From NCBI RefSeq assembly GCF_024451105.1, contig NZ_JANGEY010000003.1, positions 310,001-374,000 on the forward strand: a stretch of DNA of 64,000 bases, written 5' to 3'. Source of the DNA: Stutzerimonas stutzeri. Lineage in GTDB: Bacteria; Pseudomonadota; Gammaproteobacteria; Pseudomonadales; Pseudomonadaceae. The first letter of the stretch is position 1; the number at the start of each line of letters is the position of its first letter. This document shows, one piece after another, positions 24,660 to 34,660 of the stretch. Made by a program: the position numbers and the translations under genes. Under the pieces are notes generated by a model, which did no database searches, was not told where the DNA came from, and worked only from the letters and a program-made list of their open reading frames with translations.

Positions 24660-26318
24660 TCAGAAGGTGCGCTGCACGGAGAACGACACGAAGTCGCGGT
24701 CGCCGTGGAAGTTGTTGTAGGAGAGCTCGGGCACCGCGGTGTCGTACTTGATCACCGAGCCGTCCGGGCCGTAGTAGTGGGTGTAACCCAGGCTGGCCTG
24801 CCAGGTCTTCTGGTACTCGGCCTTGAGGCCGATGCTGACGTTGCCGCCGTGGTTGGCCGGGAACAGCGCGCCGTTCACCGAGGAGCGGCCGAACAGGCCG
24901 TAGCTCAGGCCGATCGGCACCTGCAGGTCGAGGCCCGGGGCCACCTGGAAGTACTCGGGGGTGAACACGAACTGCAGCGCGCCGGCATCGCGGGTGGCTC
25001 GCGGATCGAGCTGGTCCTTGTTGTCGGTGACGCTCAGGCGGCGGTTGAAGGCGAACTCGCCGATGAACGAGGCGCCGTCCCACAGCGGGGTGGCGGCCAG
25101 CACGCTGATCGCCGAGAGGTTGGCGTGCAGGGTGCGGCCTTTCGGGAAGGCGGCATCGTCGCCGCCGTCGGCACCGAGGCTGGCCGGCAGGATCACGGTG
25201 TTGCCGCTGGCCACCAGCGGCATGTTGTCGCGGAAGGAGATCTCGCCGGCGACGTTGGTCTCGCCGACCAGGGTGCTGAAGCTGAAGCCGACGGTGCGGA
25301 TGTCCTCGGCATAGACCATCTCGTAGATGCCGGTATCCGGATACACGTAGAACTGCGGCATCTTGTCGTGGAACTGCGCGGCGTAAATGCCGTACTCGGT
25401 ATCGCCGGAGCGGAACTTCAGCTGCACCCCGCCCTGCCCCGAGTCGCGGGCCTCGATATCGTCGCCGCGGAACACCGACAGCCCCGGCCCGAGGATCAGC
25501 GACTCGCCGCCCTCGTCGACGAAGTCGGCGAAGCTGAAGTAGCTGCCGGCGGCCGGCAGGCGGCTCTTGCGCCATTCCAGCTGGTAGTAGGCGCCGATGG
25601 AGACGTCGGAGTTGATCTGCAGCTGGCCGGACACCTGGCCGACCGGGCGGAGGATCTCCTTGAACTGCGAGTTGGGCACCGACAGCGCCTTGATCAGGTC
25701 CAGCGAGGTCTGCGCCGCGGCGATGCCGTTGGAGCCGAAGAACAGGCTCTCGCCGTACAGCTGGGTGAAGCGGCCGGCCTTGGCGTTGAGGTTCATGTCG
25801 CCGGGGGCGAAGCTGCCGTAGACGAAGGCGTCCAGCAGCTCGGCCTTGCGCCCGTGGAGCTTCTCGGTGTCGTCGGTGAACTTGTCGTAGGCGACGCTGC
25901 GCGAGTTGACCAGGGCTCCGCCCAGCGCCCCGGGGTTGTCGTTGGACTTGTTGTAGACGTCGTCGTACCAGGCCGCGCCGCTCAGGCGCAGGCCGTACTT
26001 GCGCTGGTAGCGCAGGTCGAACTCGGAGAGCAGGTCGAGACGGTTGGAGATCAGACCCTTGTCGAAGTTGAGGTCGCCGTCGTTGGTGTTGGCCTGCGGG
26101 CCGATGGAATTGTCGGCGATGTCGGAGTCGGCATCCTTGACCCGCCAGGCGGCGCTGTACTTGACGGTGTTGTCCCACGACATGCGCAGGTCCGGGTTGC
26201 CGCTGTCGATCTGGAAGGCCAGGGCCGGAGCCCCCGCCGACAGGCCGGCGACGGCGCCGGCGACCGCAAAGAACAGTTTCTTCAGGTGGAACTTCGGCAG
26301 ACTGGCGCTGTTGCCCAT
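24660..26318 (-). CDS. DUF1302 family outer-membrane protein
   Basis: 552 residues. A signal peptide (FFAVAGAVAGLSAGAPALA) follows a cytoplasmic start; the mature part is rich in amphipathic beta strands and ends in Phe (SVQRTF), typical of outer-membrane beta-barrels. ATG 26318 is chosen for its GAGGA seven bases upstream and a normal signal peptide; the frame stays open further upstream. First gene of the four-gene export/uptake-like operon, divergent from the LysR gene. Confidence 0.85.
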   Translation of the reverse strand: MGNSASLPKFHLKKLFFAVAGAVAGLSAGAPALAFQIDSGNPDLRMSWDNTVKYSAAWRVKDADSDIADNSIGPQANTNDGDLNFDKGLISNRLDLLSEFDLRYQRKYGLRLSGAAWYDDVYNKSNDNPGALGGALVNSRSVAYDKFTDDTEKLHGRKAELLDAFVYGSFAPGDMNLNAKAGRFTQLYGESLFFGSNGIAAAQTSLDLIKALSVPNSQFKEILRPVGQVSGQLQINSDVSIGAYYQLEWRKSRLPAAGSYFSFADFVDEGGESLILGPGLSVFRGDDIEARDSGQGGVQLKFRSGDTEYGIYAAQFHDKMPQFYVYPDTGIYEMVYAEDIRTVGFSFSTLVGETNVAGEISFRDNMPLVASGNTVILPASLGADGGDDAAFPKGRTLHANLSAISVLAATPLWDGASFIGEFAFNRRLSVTDNKDQLDPRATRDAGALQFVFTPEYFQVAPGLDLQVPIGLSYGLFGRSSVNGALFPANHGGNVSIGLKAEYQKTWQASLGYTHYYGPDGSVIKYDTAVPELSYNNFHGDRDFVSFSVQRTF

Positions 26319-26472
26319 GTCTTCATCCTCGAAATCGTTTTTTGTTCTTGTGAATTTCATTCGGGTCTTGCGGGCGCCGCATTGCTGCGACGCCCGCACC
26401 GCTGCCAGCGGAGACGATTGACAAGCTATTGCCGCCGCGAATTACCGTCCAATACCATAAGGATGCCTACGC

Positions 26473-26489
26473 AATACCTAAAGGGTATT
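26473..26489 (+). promoter_or_regulatory. CatR/BenM-type LysR operator
   Basis: AATACCTAAAGGGTATT fits ATAC-N7-GTAT with perfect 6-bp arms. It lies 27 bases upstream of the LysR start, with an extra half-site AATACC at 26451-26456, so it probably serves autoregulation and control of the divergent DUF1302 operon. A matching site lies upstream of dmpC. Confidence 0.65.
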
Positions 26490-26515
26490 ACACATCACGA
26501 TCACGGGTATCCGCC

Positions 26516-27433
26516 ATGGAACTACGCCATCTGCGCTACTTCATCGCCGTCGCCGAAGAGCAGAACATCGGCCGGGCCGCCGCCCGGCTGCACATCTCGC
26601 AGCCGCCGCTGACCCGGCAGATCCAGCAGCTCGAGGAGGAGCTGGGGGTGCGGCTGTTCATCCGCACGCCGCGCGGCATGGAGCTGACCGGTGCCGGCGA
26701 GCAGTTGCTGGAGGAGGCGCGCAATATCCGCGCGGTGGTCGAGCAGGCCACCGAGCGCACCCAGCGCGCCGGCCAGGGCAAGCTCGGCCGGCTCGACGTC
26801 GGCATCTTCGGCTCGGCGATTCTCGACATCATCCCCAAGGTGCTGGCCGAGTTCCGCGCGGCCTACCCGGAGGTGAAGATCGTCCTGCACAGCATGGACA
26901 AGAACGAGCAGATCGAGGCGCTGCGCCAGCGGCGCATCAACGTCGGCTTCAACCGCATCATCACCCCGCTGCCGGACATCGCCGCCGAGCTGGTCACCAC
27001 CGAGCCGCTGCTGCTGGCGGTCCACGCCAGCCATCCGCTCGCCGCCAGGCCGGTGGTGCCCTTCGCCGCCCTGGCCGAGCATCCGCTGGTGCTGTTCCCC
27101 ACCGGCAGCCGGCCGAGCTTCATCGACCGGGTCATCGGCCTCTGCCAGCAGGGCGGCTTCGTCCCCCAGGTCGCCCAGGAGGTCGGCGACGTGGTCTCGG
27201 CCATCGCCCTGGTAGCCAACGGCTTCGGCGCCTGCCTGGTTTCCGCGTCCACCTCGGTGCTGGCGCTGCCGGGGGTGGTGTACCGCCCGCTCAGCGGCCT
27301 GCCGGACGGCGCGCGGATCGACCTGAGCTGCATCTTCCGCGGCGAAGACCACTCGCCGATCCTCAAGGCCTTCCTCGAGGTGGTCCGCGCCTATCGCGCC
27401 CAGCGCGTCGAAGGCGCCGCGAGCGCGACCTGA
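26516..27433 (+). CDS. LysR-family transcriptional regulator (CatR/BenM-like)
   Basis: 305 residues with an N-terminal winged HTH starting MELRHLRYFIAVAEEQNIG and the CatR/BenM-like GRAAARLHISQPPLTRQIQQ, then the periplasmic-binding-protein-like effector domain (from about 90). CatR/BenM relatives respond to muconate-type ring-cleavage metabolites and bind ATAC-N7-GTAT, present 27 bases upstream. Likely controls the divergent DUF1302 operon. Whether it also controls dmpC is an inference from the shared motif. Confidence 0.85.
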   Translation: MELRHLRYFIAVAEEQNIGRAAARLHISQPPLTRQIQQLEEELGVRLFIRTPRGMELTGAGEQLLEEARNIRAVVEQATERTQRAGQGKLGRLDVGIFGSAILDIIPKVLAEFRAAYPEVKIVLHSMDKNEQIEALRQRRINVGFNRIITPLPDIAAELVTTEPLLLAVHASHPLAARPVVPFAALAEHPLVLFPTGSRPSFIDRVIGLCQQGGFVPQVAQEVGDVVSAIALVANGFGACLVSASTSVLALPGVVYRPLSGLPDGARIDLSCIFRGEDHSPILKAFLEVVRAYRAQRVEGAASAT

Positions 27434-27440
27434 CCAGGCT

Positions 27441-28529
27441 TCAGCCCGCCTCGCCCAGCCGGTGCCGGCACACGAAGCGCCGGTCCAGCCAGTCCTTCCA
27501 CAGCCCGCACCAGCGCCCCTCGGCGCTCCAGCCGGCCCAGCTCAGCAGCGCGCCGCCCTGGCCGTCGGCGAGCAGCGCCAGGCTGTGTCGCTGCGCCCGG
27601 TAGTCCGCCAGCGGCAGGCCGCCGAGCGCCCGGGCCAGGTTGTCGGCCAGCAGCGGCCCCTGGCGCACCGCGTGCACGCCGTTGTGCGGCACGCCGGCGA
27701 GGCCGGCGCAATCGCCGCTGGCGAACACCTGCGGATGCGACAGGCTCCGCAGGCTGGGCGCGACGGCGACGAAGCCGTCGCGGTCGCCGGCCAGCGCGGA
27801 GCGGCGCAGCCAGGGTAGCGGGCGGGCACCGCTGGCGACCAGCAGCCGCGGCCCCTGCCAGGCCGGGCGGCCGTCGGGGTCGAGCAGCGTCGTGCCGCGG
27901 ATCCGCGCCACGGGGCAATGCTCGCGCAGCTCGACGCCCGCCGCCCGCAGGTGGCGCAGCGCCCGGCGGCGCAACCCCGGCGGATGACCGCCGAGCAGTT
28001 CGCCGGCGGCCAGCAAGGTCAGGGCCGGTACCCGGCGGGCCAGCGCCAGGGCCAGCTCGACCCCCGCGGCGCCGCCGCCGAGGATCGCCAGCGGCGCCGG
28101 TGCATCCTGCCAGGCCCGCCAGCGGGCCACGAAGGCCGGGAACGGCTTGACCGCCAGCAGCTCCATGCCGGCGCCGTCCTGCTCCGGCAGACGCGGCGGC
28201 GCACCGACGTCCAGCGACAGCCAGCGCGCCGCCAGCCGCTCGCCGCCGTCCAGCTGCAGCGTGCCGGCGTCGGCCTCCAGGGCCGTCGCCGCGGCCTGCC
28301 GCCAGTCGACGCCGGCCGCGGCGCACAGCGGCGCCAGGGGGATGCGGCACTCGGCGAGCGCGTAGCGCCCGGCCAGCAGCCCCGGCAGCATGCCGGAGTA
28401 CCAGGCGGCGTCCTCGGGACTGAGCAGGACGATGCGCCCGGGCGGGCGGCCCCCGGCGGCCCACAGGCGCAGCACGCCCAGGTGCACATGGCCGGCGCCG
28501 ACCAGCAGCAGGTCGGGCTCGCCGCTCAC
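27441..28529 (-). CDS. FAD-dependent NADH dehydrogenase-like oxidoreductase
   Basis: 362 residues. The N-terminal dinucleotide motif is LLLVGAGHVHLGVL, a second nucleotide motif is AILGGGAAGVELALALA near 163, and the late FAD motif is VFASGDCAGL. It resembles the pyridine-nucleotide oxidoreductases related to the N-terminal half of SelD fusions. It starts with GTG overlapping the previous stop (GTGA). It probably accepts electrons in the same pathway as the TVP38-fused oxidoreductase upstream. Confidence 0.78.
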   Translation of the reverse strand: MSGEPDLLLVGAGHVHLGVLRLWAAGGRPPGRIVLLSPEDAAWYSGMLPGLLAGRYALAECRIPLAPLCAAAGVDWRQAAATALEADAGTLQLDGGERLAARWLSLDVGAPPRLPEQDGAGMELLAVKPFPAFVARWRAWQDAPAPLAILGGGAAGVELALALARRVPALTLLAAGELLGGHPPGLRRRALRHLRAAGVELREHCPVARIRGTTLLDPDGRPAWQGPRLLVASGARPLPWLRRSALAGDRDGFVAVAPSLRSLSHPQVFASGDCAGLAGVPHNGVHAVRQGPLLADNLARALGGLPLADYRAQRHSLALLADGQGGALLSWAGWSAEGRWCGLWKDWLDRRFVCRHRLGEAG

Positions 28530-30676
28530 CGCCCGGTCCCGCGCCGCCAGCGCTGGAAACCCGCCAGCAGGCGCAGCATGAAGCCCGGCGCATGGGCCTG
28601 GCGCCACGCGCCGGCGGCGTACTTGTTGGCCTCGGCCAGGGTCGGGTAGCTGTGCACGGTGGCGAGGATCTTGTTCAGGCCGAGGTCGTGGCGCATGGCC
28701 AGGGCGAACTCGGCGAGCAGCTCGCCGGCCTGCTCGCCGACGATGGTCGCGCCGAGGATGCGGTCGCTGCCGGGCGCGGTGAGCACCTTGACGAAGCCTT
28801 CCGCGGCCTCCTCGACGATGGCGCGGTCCAGCTCGGCCAGCTCGTAGCGGGTCAGCTCGAAGGCGACGCCCCGCTCGCGCGCCTCCGCCTCGGACAGGCC
28901 GACCCGCGCCACCTCCGGGTCGGTGAAGGTGACCCGCGGAATCACCCGGTAGTCGGCGCGGAAGCGCCGAAGGTCGCCGAACAGCGCGTTGACCGCGGCG
29001 TACCAGGCCTGATGGGCGGCGAAGTGGGTGAACTGGTAGGGACCGGCGACGTCGCCCACGGCGAAGACGTTCGGGAAGCGCGTGGCGAGGAATTCGTCGG
29101 TCTCCAGGGTGCCCTCGGGACGCAGCGCCAGGCCCAGCTCCTCGACGCCGTAGCCCTCGACGTTGGCCACCCGGCCGAGGGCAACCAGCACCCGGTCGAA
29201 GTCGATGCCCACTTCCCTGCCGCTGGCCAGCTCGCGGGCGACCATGCGACGCTGGCCGTCGACGGCCTCGAAACGTTCGGCGCGCTGCCCCAGGCGCAGC
29301 TCGACGCCCTCGGCGCGCAGGCTGGCGGCGACCGCGGCGCTCACCTCCGGGTCCTCGCGGCCGAGCAGCCGCTCGCCCTGCTCGACCAGGATCACCCGGC
29401 AGCCCAGGCGCTGGAAGGCCTGGCCCAGTTCGCAGCCGATCGGCCCGCCGCCGAGCACCAGCAGCCGCCGCGGTCGCTCGCGCAGCGCCCAGATGCTGTC
29501 GGAGGTGTACGGCTGCATCTCCGCCAGGCCGGGGATCGCCGGCAGCAGCGGCCGCGCCCCGGCGGCGATGACGATGGCGCGGGTGGTCAGGCTGCGGCCG
29601 TCGGCCTCCACCGTCCACGGCGAGGTGATGCGCGCCTCGCCCTCGATCACCTCGACGCCCAGCGCGGTGTAGCGTTCGACCGAATCGTGCGGCGCGATGC
29701 GCGCGACCACCCGCTGCACCCGCTCCATCACCGCGGCGAAGTCCGCCTCGCCGCTCACCTCGCGAAAGCCCAGTTCCTCGGCGCGGCGCAGCTCGCGGGC
29801 CAGGCGCGCCGAACGGAGCAGCGCCTTGGACGGCACGCAGCCGCTGTTCAGGCAGTCGCCGCCCATCCGGGCCTTCTCGATCAGCGTCACCCGCGCCTGC
29901 AGCGCCGCGGCCAAGTAGGCGCTGACCAGCCCGCCGGCGCCGGCGCCGATCACCACCAGGTTGCGCTCGAAGCGCCGCGGCCGCGGCCAGCCGGCGTACA
30001 CCCGGCGCGCCTCGAAGCCGGCCAGCAGGCGGCGGGCCAGCAGCGGGAAGATCCCGAGCAGCACGAAGGCGCCGAGCAGCCCCGGCGAGAGGATGCCGGC
30101 CAGCGACTCCAGGCGGCCCAGCTCGCGACCGGCGTTCACGTAGACCAGGGTACCGGGCAGCATGCCGAGCTGGCTGACCCACCAGAAGGTGCGCACCGGC
30201 AGGCGGGTCAGGCCCATCGCCAGGTTGACCAGGAAGAACGGGAAGGCCGGCACCAGACGCAGGGCGAACAGGTAGAAGGCGCCCTCCCTGTCCATGCCGC
30301 GGTCGATGGCGTCCAGCCGGCTGGCGAAGCGGCCGCGCAGCCAGTCGCGCAGCAGGAAGCGGCCGAGCAGCATGGCCAGGGTGGCGCCGAGGGTCGAGGC
30401 CAGCGACACCAGCAGGGTGCCGGCGAGCAGGCCGAACAGCGCGCCGCCGACCAGGGTCAGCAGGGTCGCGCCGGGCAGCGACAGCGCGGCCACCGCCACG
30501 TAGACCAGCAGGTACAGCCCGGCGGCCCGCCACGGCTGCGCCGCCACCCCGGCCTGCAGCGCCGCCTGGTGCGCCTTGAGCGCCGCGAGGTCGAAATACT
30601 GGCCGAGGTCGAGCCAGAAGAAGGCGACGACCAGGCCGATGAGCAGGCCGAGCAGGGCCAGCCGGCGCGCGCCCAT
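28526..30676 (-). CDS. TVP38/TMEM64 membrane domain fused to mercuric reductase-like flavoprotein
   Basis: 716 residues with two domains. Residues 1 to about 225 form a TVP38/TMEM64 (SNARE-associated) membrane module with several hydrophobic helices and RLVPAFPFFLVNLAMGL. From about 238 a pyridine nucleotide-disulfide oxidoreductase begins with NLVVIGAGAGGLVSAYLAA, the redox-active pair in GGDCLNSGCVPSK, and the FAD motif FAVGDVAGPYQFTH. Such fusions are seen near arsenosugar or metal-handling genes. It starts two bases after the arsS stop. The substrate is unknown; a membrane-tethered reductase is the simplest reading. Confidence 0.85.
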   Translation of the reverse strand: MGARRLALLGLLIGLVVAFFWLDLGQYFDLAALKAHQAALQAGVAAQPWRAAGLYLLVYVAVAALSLPGATLLTLVGGALFGLLAGTLLVSLASTLGATLAMLLGRFLLRDWLRGRFASRLDAIDRGMDREGAFYLFALRLVPAFPFFLVNLAMGLTRLPVRTFWWVSQLGMLPGTLVYVNAGRELGRLESLAGILSPGLLGAFVLLGIFPLLARRLLAGFEARRVYAGWPRPRRFERNLVVIGAGAGGLVSAYLAAALQARVTLIEKARMGGDCLNSGCVPSKALLRSARLARELRRAEELGFREVSGEADFAAVMERVQRVVARIAPHDSVERYTALGVEVIEGEARITSPWTVEADGRSLTTRAIVIAAGARPLLPAIPGLAEMQPYTSDSIWALRERPRRLLVLGGGPIGCELGQAFQRLGCRVILVEQGERLLGREDPEVSAAVAASLRAEGVELRLGQRAERFEAVDGQRRMVARELASGREVGIDFDRVLVALGRVANVEGYGVEELGLALRPEGTLETDEFLATRFPNVFAVGDVAGPYQFTHFAAHQAWYAAVNALFGDLRRFRADYRVIPRVTFTDPEVARVGLSEAEARERGVAFELTRYELAELDRAIVEEAAEGFVKVLTAPGSDRILGATIVGEQAGELLAEFALAMRHDLGLNKILATVHSYPTLAEANKYAAGAWRQAHAPGFMLRLLAGFQRWRRGTGR

Positions 30677-30678
30677 CC

Positions 30679-31644
30679 TCAGCCCTCGCGCAGGGCGCCG
30701 CCGCAACTGGAGCCCTGGCCGGCGGTGCAGGCGAAGCAGTGGTCGCGGGTGACGATGGGGTTGCCGTCCAGTCGGTCGCTCAGCAGGTCGCGCAGGTGGG
30801 GGCGCTGGCGGCCGATCAGCTCGAGCGGCAGACCGAGCATCTGGTTGAAGTCGCAGTCGTACAGGTAGCCCTGCCAGTCGACGCTGACCAGCGTGCGGCA
30901 CATCACCGCCGCGAGGTTCTCGGCGCGGTAGCTGTCGCGCAGCAGCTGCAGGTAGGCGTCGAACTGGCCGCGGCTGACCAGGGTGCTGCCGAAACGGGCG
31001 ATGGGCTGGTTGGTGATGGTCAGCAGGTGGTCGAAACGGATGCCGAACTCCGCGGCCAGGTGCGCCTTGTAGTCGGCCTCCAACGCCGTCTGTGGCGGCG
31101 GCAGGCTCGGCCCCTGCGGGTTGTACACCAGGTTGAGCACCAGCCCTTCGCCGCTCCCGTAGCCGAGGGCGTTGAGCCGGTGCAGGCCGGCGATGCTGCG
31201 CTCGAACACCCCCTCGCCGCGCTGGCGGTCGACGTTGTCGCGCGCGTAGCAGGGCAGCGAGGCGGTGACTTCCACGCCCTCGCCGGCGAGGAACTCGGCG
31301 AGATCCTCCTGCCCCGGTTCGCCGAGGATGGTCAGGTTGCAGCGGTCGATCACCCTGAGGCCGGCGCGCCGCGCATGGCCGACCAGCTCGCGGAAGCGCG
31401 GGTGCAGTTCCGGCGCGCCGCCGGTCAGGTCGAGGCAGTGCAGCGGCCGGGCGTCGAGCACCTCGAGGAGGATCGCCAGGGTGGCGTCGTCCATGCTCTC
31501 GGTGCGGGTCGGCCCGGCGTTGACGTGGCAGTGCAGGCAGCGCTGGTTGCAGCGGTAGGTCAGGTTGACCTGCAGGACTTCCAGCCGACCGCGCCGGATG
31601 GCCGGGAAGCCGAGGGCATCGAGCAGCGGCAGGATGTCGTGCAT
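30679..31644 (-). CDS. arsS: Arsenosugar biosynthesis radical SAM protein ArsS-like
   Basis: 321 residues. The radical SAM cluster motif CNQRCLHC (Cys32, Cys36, Cys39) follows a short N-terminal region; the C-terminal half has the ArsS/DUF3641 features YDCDFNQMLG and CFACTAGQGSSCGG with extra cysteines. ArsS proteins attach a 5'-deoxyadenosyl group to dimethylarsenical in arsenosugar synthesis. Divergent from the nucleotidyltransferase/glycosyltransferase pair across a 93-base gap. No arsM methyltransferase is nearby, so the in vivo substrate remains open. Confidence 0.87.
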   Translation of the reverse strand: MHDILPLLDALGFPAIRRGRLEVLQVNLTYRCNQRCLHCHVNAGPTRTESMDDATLAILLEVLDARPLHCLDLTGGAPELHPRFRELVGHARRAGLRVIDRCNLTILGEPGQEDLAEFLAGEGVEVTASLPCYARDNVDRQRGEGVFERSIAGLHRLNALGYGSGEGLVLNLVYNPQGPSLPPPQTALEADYKAHLAAEFGIRFDHLLTITNQPIARFGSTLVSRGQFDAYLQLLRDSYRAENLAAVMCRTLVSVDWQGYLYDCDFNQMLGLPLELIGRQRPHLRDLLSDRLDGNPIVTRDHCFACTAGQGSSCGGALREG

Positions 31645-31737
31645 GGCGGCGGTTTCTCCTCGGCGCGCCGCCGCGGGTGCGCGGGCGGCCATACTGAACT
31701 ATAGGTTTCCTTCATCGAACTGCTGCGAGTCGTCGCC

Positions 31738-32418
31738 ATGCCCGAGCGAAGTTGCCCGCCCCCCGCGCTGATCCTGGTGTGCAAGCGCCCCTCCCTCGGA
31801 CATGGCAAGCAGCGCCTCGCCGCCCTCCTCGGCAAGGCGACGGCGCTTGCGATCGCCGAGCGGCTGCTGGACTGCGCGCTGGAGGACCTGGCCGCCTGGC
31901 CGGGCCCCCGGGTGATCGCCCCGGACGCTGCCGAGCACTGCGCCTGGGCCGCCGCCCGGCTGCCCGGCGGCCTGTGCCTGGCACAGACCTCCGGCAACCT
32001 CGGCGCTCGGCTCAACGCCCTCGACCGCCGCCTGCGCGCGGCCGGCCACGGCGTGCTGGCGTTCATCGGCAGCGACGCGCCGGCGCTCGGCGAGGAGCAC
32101 TACCGGCGGGTGCGCGAAGCGCTCGCCGAGGCGGACACGGCGCTGCTCGCCGCGCGCGACGGCGGCGTGGTGCTGATGGCCTCGCGCCGGCCCTGGCCGG
32201 CGCTGGCCGGCCTGCCGTGGAGCAGCGCCGGGCTGGGGCAGGCGCTGGCCGAGGCCTGTCGGCGTGCCGGGCACGAGGTGCGGCTCTGCGGCGAGTCCTT
32301 CGACGTCGACCGCCCCAGCGACCTGCGGCAGGCGCGGCAGGCGCTGGCGAACGACCCGCGTCCGGCGCGCCGGCGGCTGCTCGCCGCACTGGCCGGACTG
32401 GACGAGGTCCGCGCATGA
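31738..32418 (+). CDS. DUF2064/TIGR04282 nucleotidyltransferase-like protein
   Basis: 226 residues, a GT-A-fold (CofC/MobA-like) protein. LILVCKRPSLGHGKQRLA takes the place of the usual KxPxxGxxKTRL nucleotide-binding start, and IGSDAPAL near 115 is the metal-binding acidic motif. Family members accompany arsenosugar glycosyltransferases. It overlaps the next gene's start in ATGA. It probably activates a sugar or transfers a nucleotide; exact role unknown. Confidence 0.82.
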   Translation: MPERSCPPPALILVCKRPSLGHGKQRLAALLGKATALAIAERLLDCALEDLAAWPGPRVIAPDAAEHCAWAAARLPGGLCLAQTSGNLGARLNALDRRLRAAGHGVLAFIGSDAPALGEEHYRRVREALAEADTALLAARDGGVVLMASRRPWPALAGLPWSSAGLGQALAEACRRAGHEVRLCGESFDVDRPSDLRQARQALANDPRPARRRLLAALAGLDEVRA

Positions 32419-33173
32419 GCGCAGCCGCCGGAATCAGCGTGATCGTTCCCTGCCTGCGCGACGAGAGCGTCCTCGAACAACTGCTCGGCCAGTTGCAGGA
32501 AATGGCCGGCCGGGACGGCCAGCCGCTGCAGGTCATCGTCGTCGACGGCGCGGCCGGCAAACGCTGCCGCGCGCTGTGCGAACGCTACGGCGCCCTCTGG
32601 GTGGCGGCCGAACCCTGTCGCGGCGAGCAGCTGCGCCAGGGCGCGGCGCTGGCCAGCCACGAGATCCTCTGGTTCCTGCACGCCGACGCCGAGCTCGACG
32701 GCCAGCCGCTGGCCGAACTGCGCCGGGCCATCGCCGAGGGGGCGGCCGGCGGCTGGTTCGCCTTCCGCTTCGGCGGAGCGCCGCCCTGGCCGGGACGGCT
32801 GATCGAGCGGGCGAGCAACTGGCGCGCGCGCTTCGGCGTGCCCTACGGCGACCAGGGCCTGTTCGTGCGCCGCGACGCCTACTTCGCCGCCGGCCAGCAC
32901 GCGCCCTGGCCGCTGTTCGAGGAGGTGCCGCTGGTCCGCAGCCTGCGCCGGCACGCCGAGCTGCGCTGCCTGGCATCGGGGCTGCGGGTCAGCTCGCGGC
33001 GCTGGCAGCGCGACGGCTGGTGGCGGCGCTCGCTGGGCAATCGCCTGCTGGCGCTGGGCTTCCTGCTCGGCCTCTCGCCGCAGCGTCTGGCTCGCCTGTA
33101 CGTCGGGAGAGCAGCTTCGGGAAGGTCGGCGGGCAGGCGCAAGAGATCGCCGGACTCGGAGGAGTCGGTCTAG
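32415..33173 (+). CDS. TIGR04283-type arsenosugar biosynthesis glycosyltransferase
   Basis: 252 residues, GT2 family. The N-terminal nucleotide-binding strand is ISVIVPCLRDE, the DXD-like motif is LHADAEL near 90, and YGDQGLFVRRDAYF near 155 is the acceptor-side signature. Coupled by a 4-base overlap to the DUF2064 gene. The C-terminus is very basic (RAASGRSAGRRKRSPDSEE) and probably not part of the fold. Confidence 0.83.
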   Translation: MSAAAGISVIVPCLRDESVLEQLLGQLQEMAGRDGQPLQVIVVDGAAGKRCRALCERYGALWVAAEPCRGEQLRQGAALASHEILWFLHADAELDGQPLAELRRAIAEGAAGGWFAFRFGGAPPWPGRLIERASNWRARFGVPYGDQGLFVRRDAYFAAGQHAPWPLFEEVPLVRSLRRHAELRCLASGLRVSSRRWQRDGWWRRSLGNRLLALGFLLGLSPQRLARLYVGRAASGRSAGRRKRSPDSEESV

Positions 33174-33313
33174 GCCACTCGCCACGGCGATGCGCGCCGA
33201 ACGGCCGAGCGCCGCCCCCCGTTCGACACGCGGCGCAGGCACGAACTAGGCTGGGGGAACGATCAGGACGGCAGGCCGCCCGGCCCGCCAACGACTCCGC
33301 GAGGCCCATCGCC

Positions 33314-34656
<1,343 letters not shown>

Positions 34657-34660
<4 letters not shown>

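Noticed and set aside
23313-26612. Very long plus-strand open frame opposite the DUF1302/DUF1329 genes
   Set aside because: It is a high-GC antisense shadow: the translation is His/Gly/Val/Ala-rich without any motif, whereas the minus-strand genes show signal peptides and family motifs.
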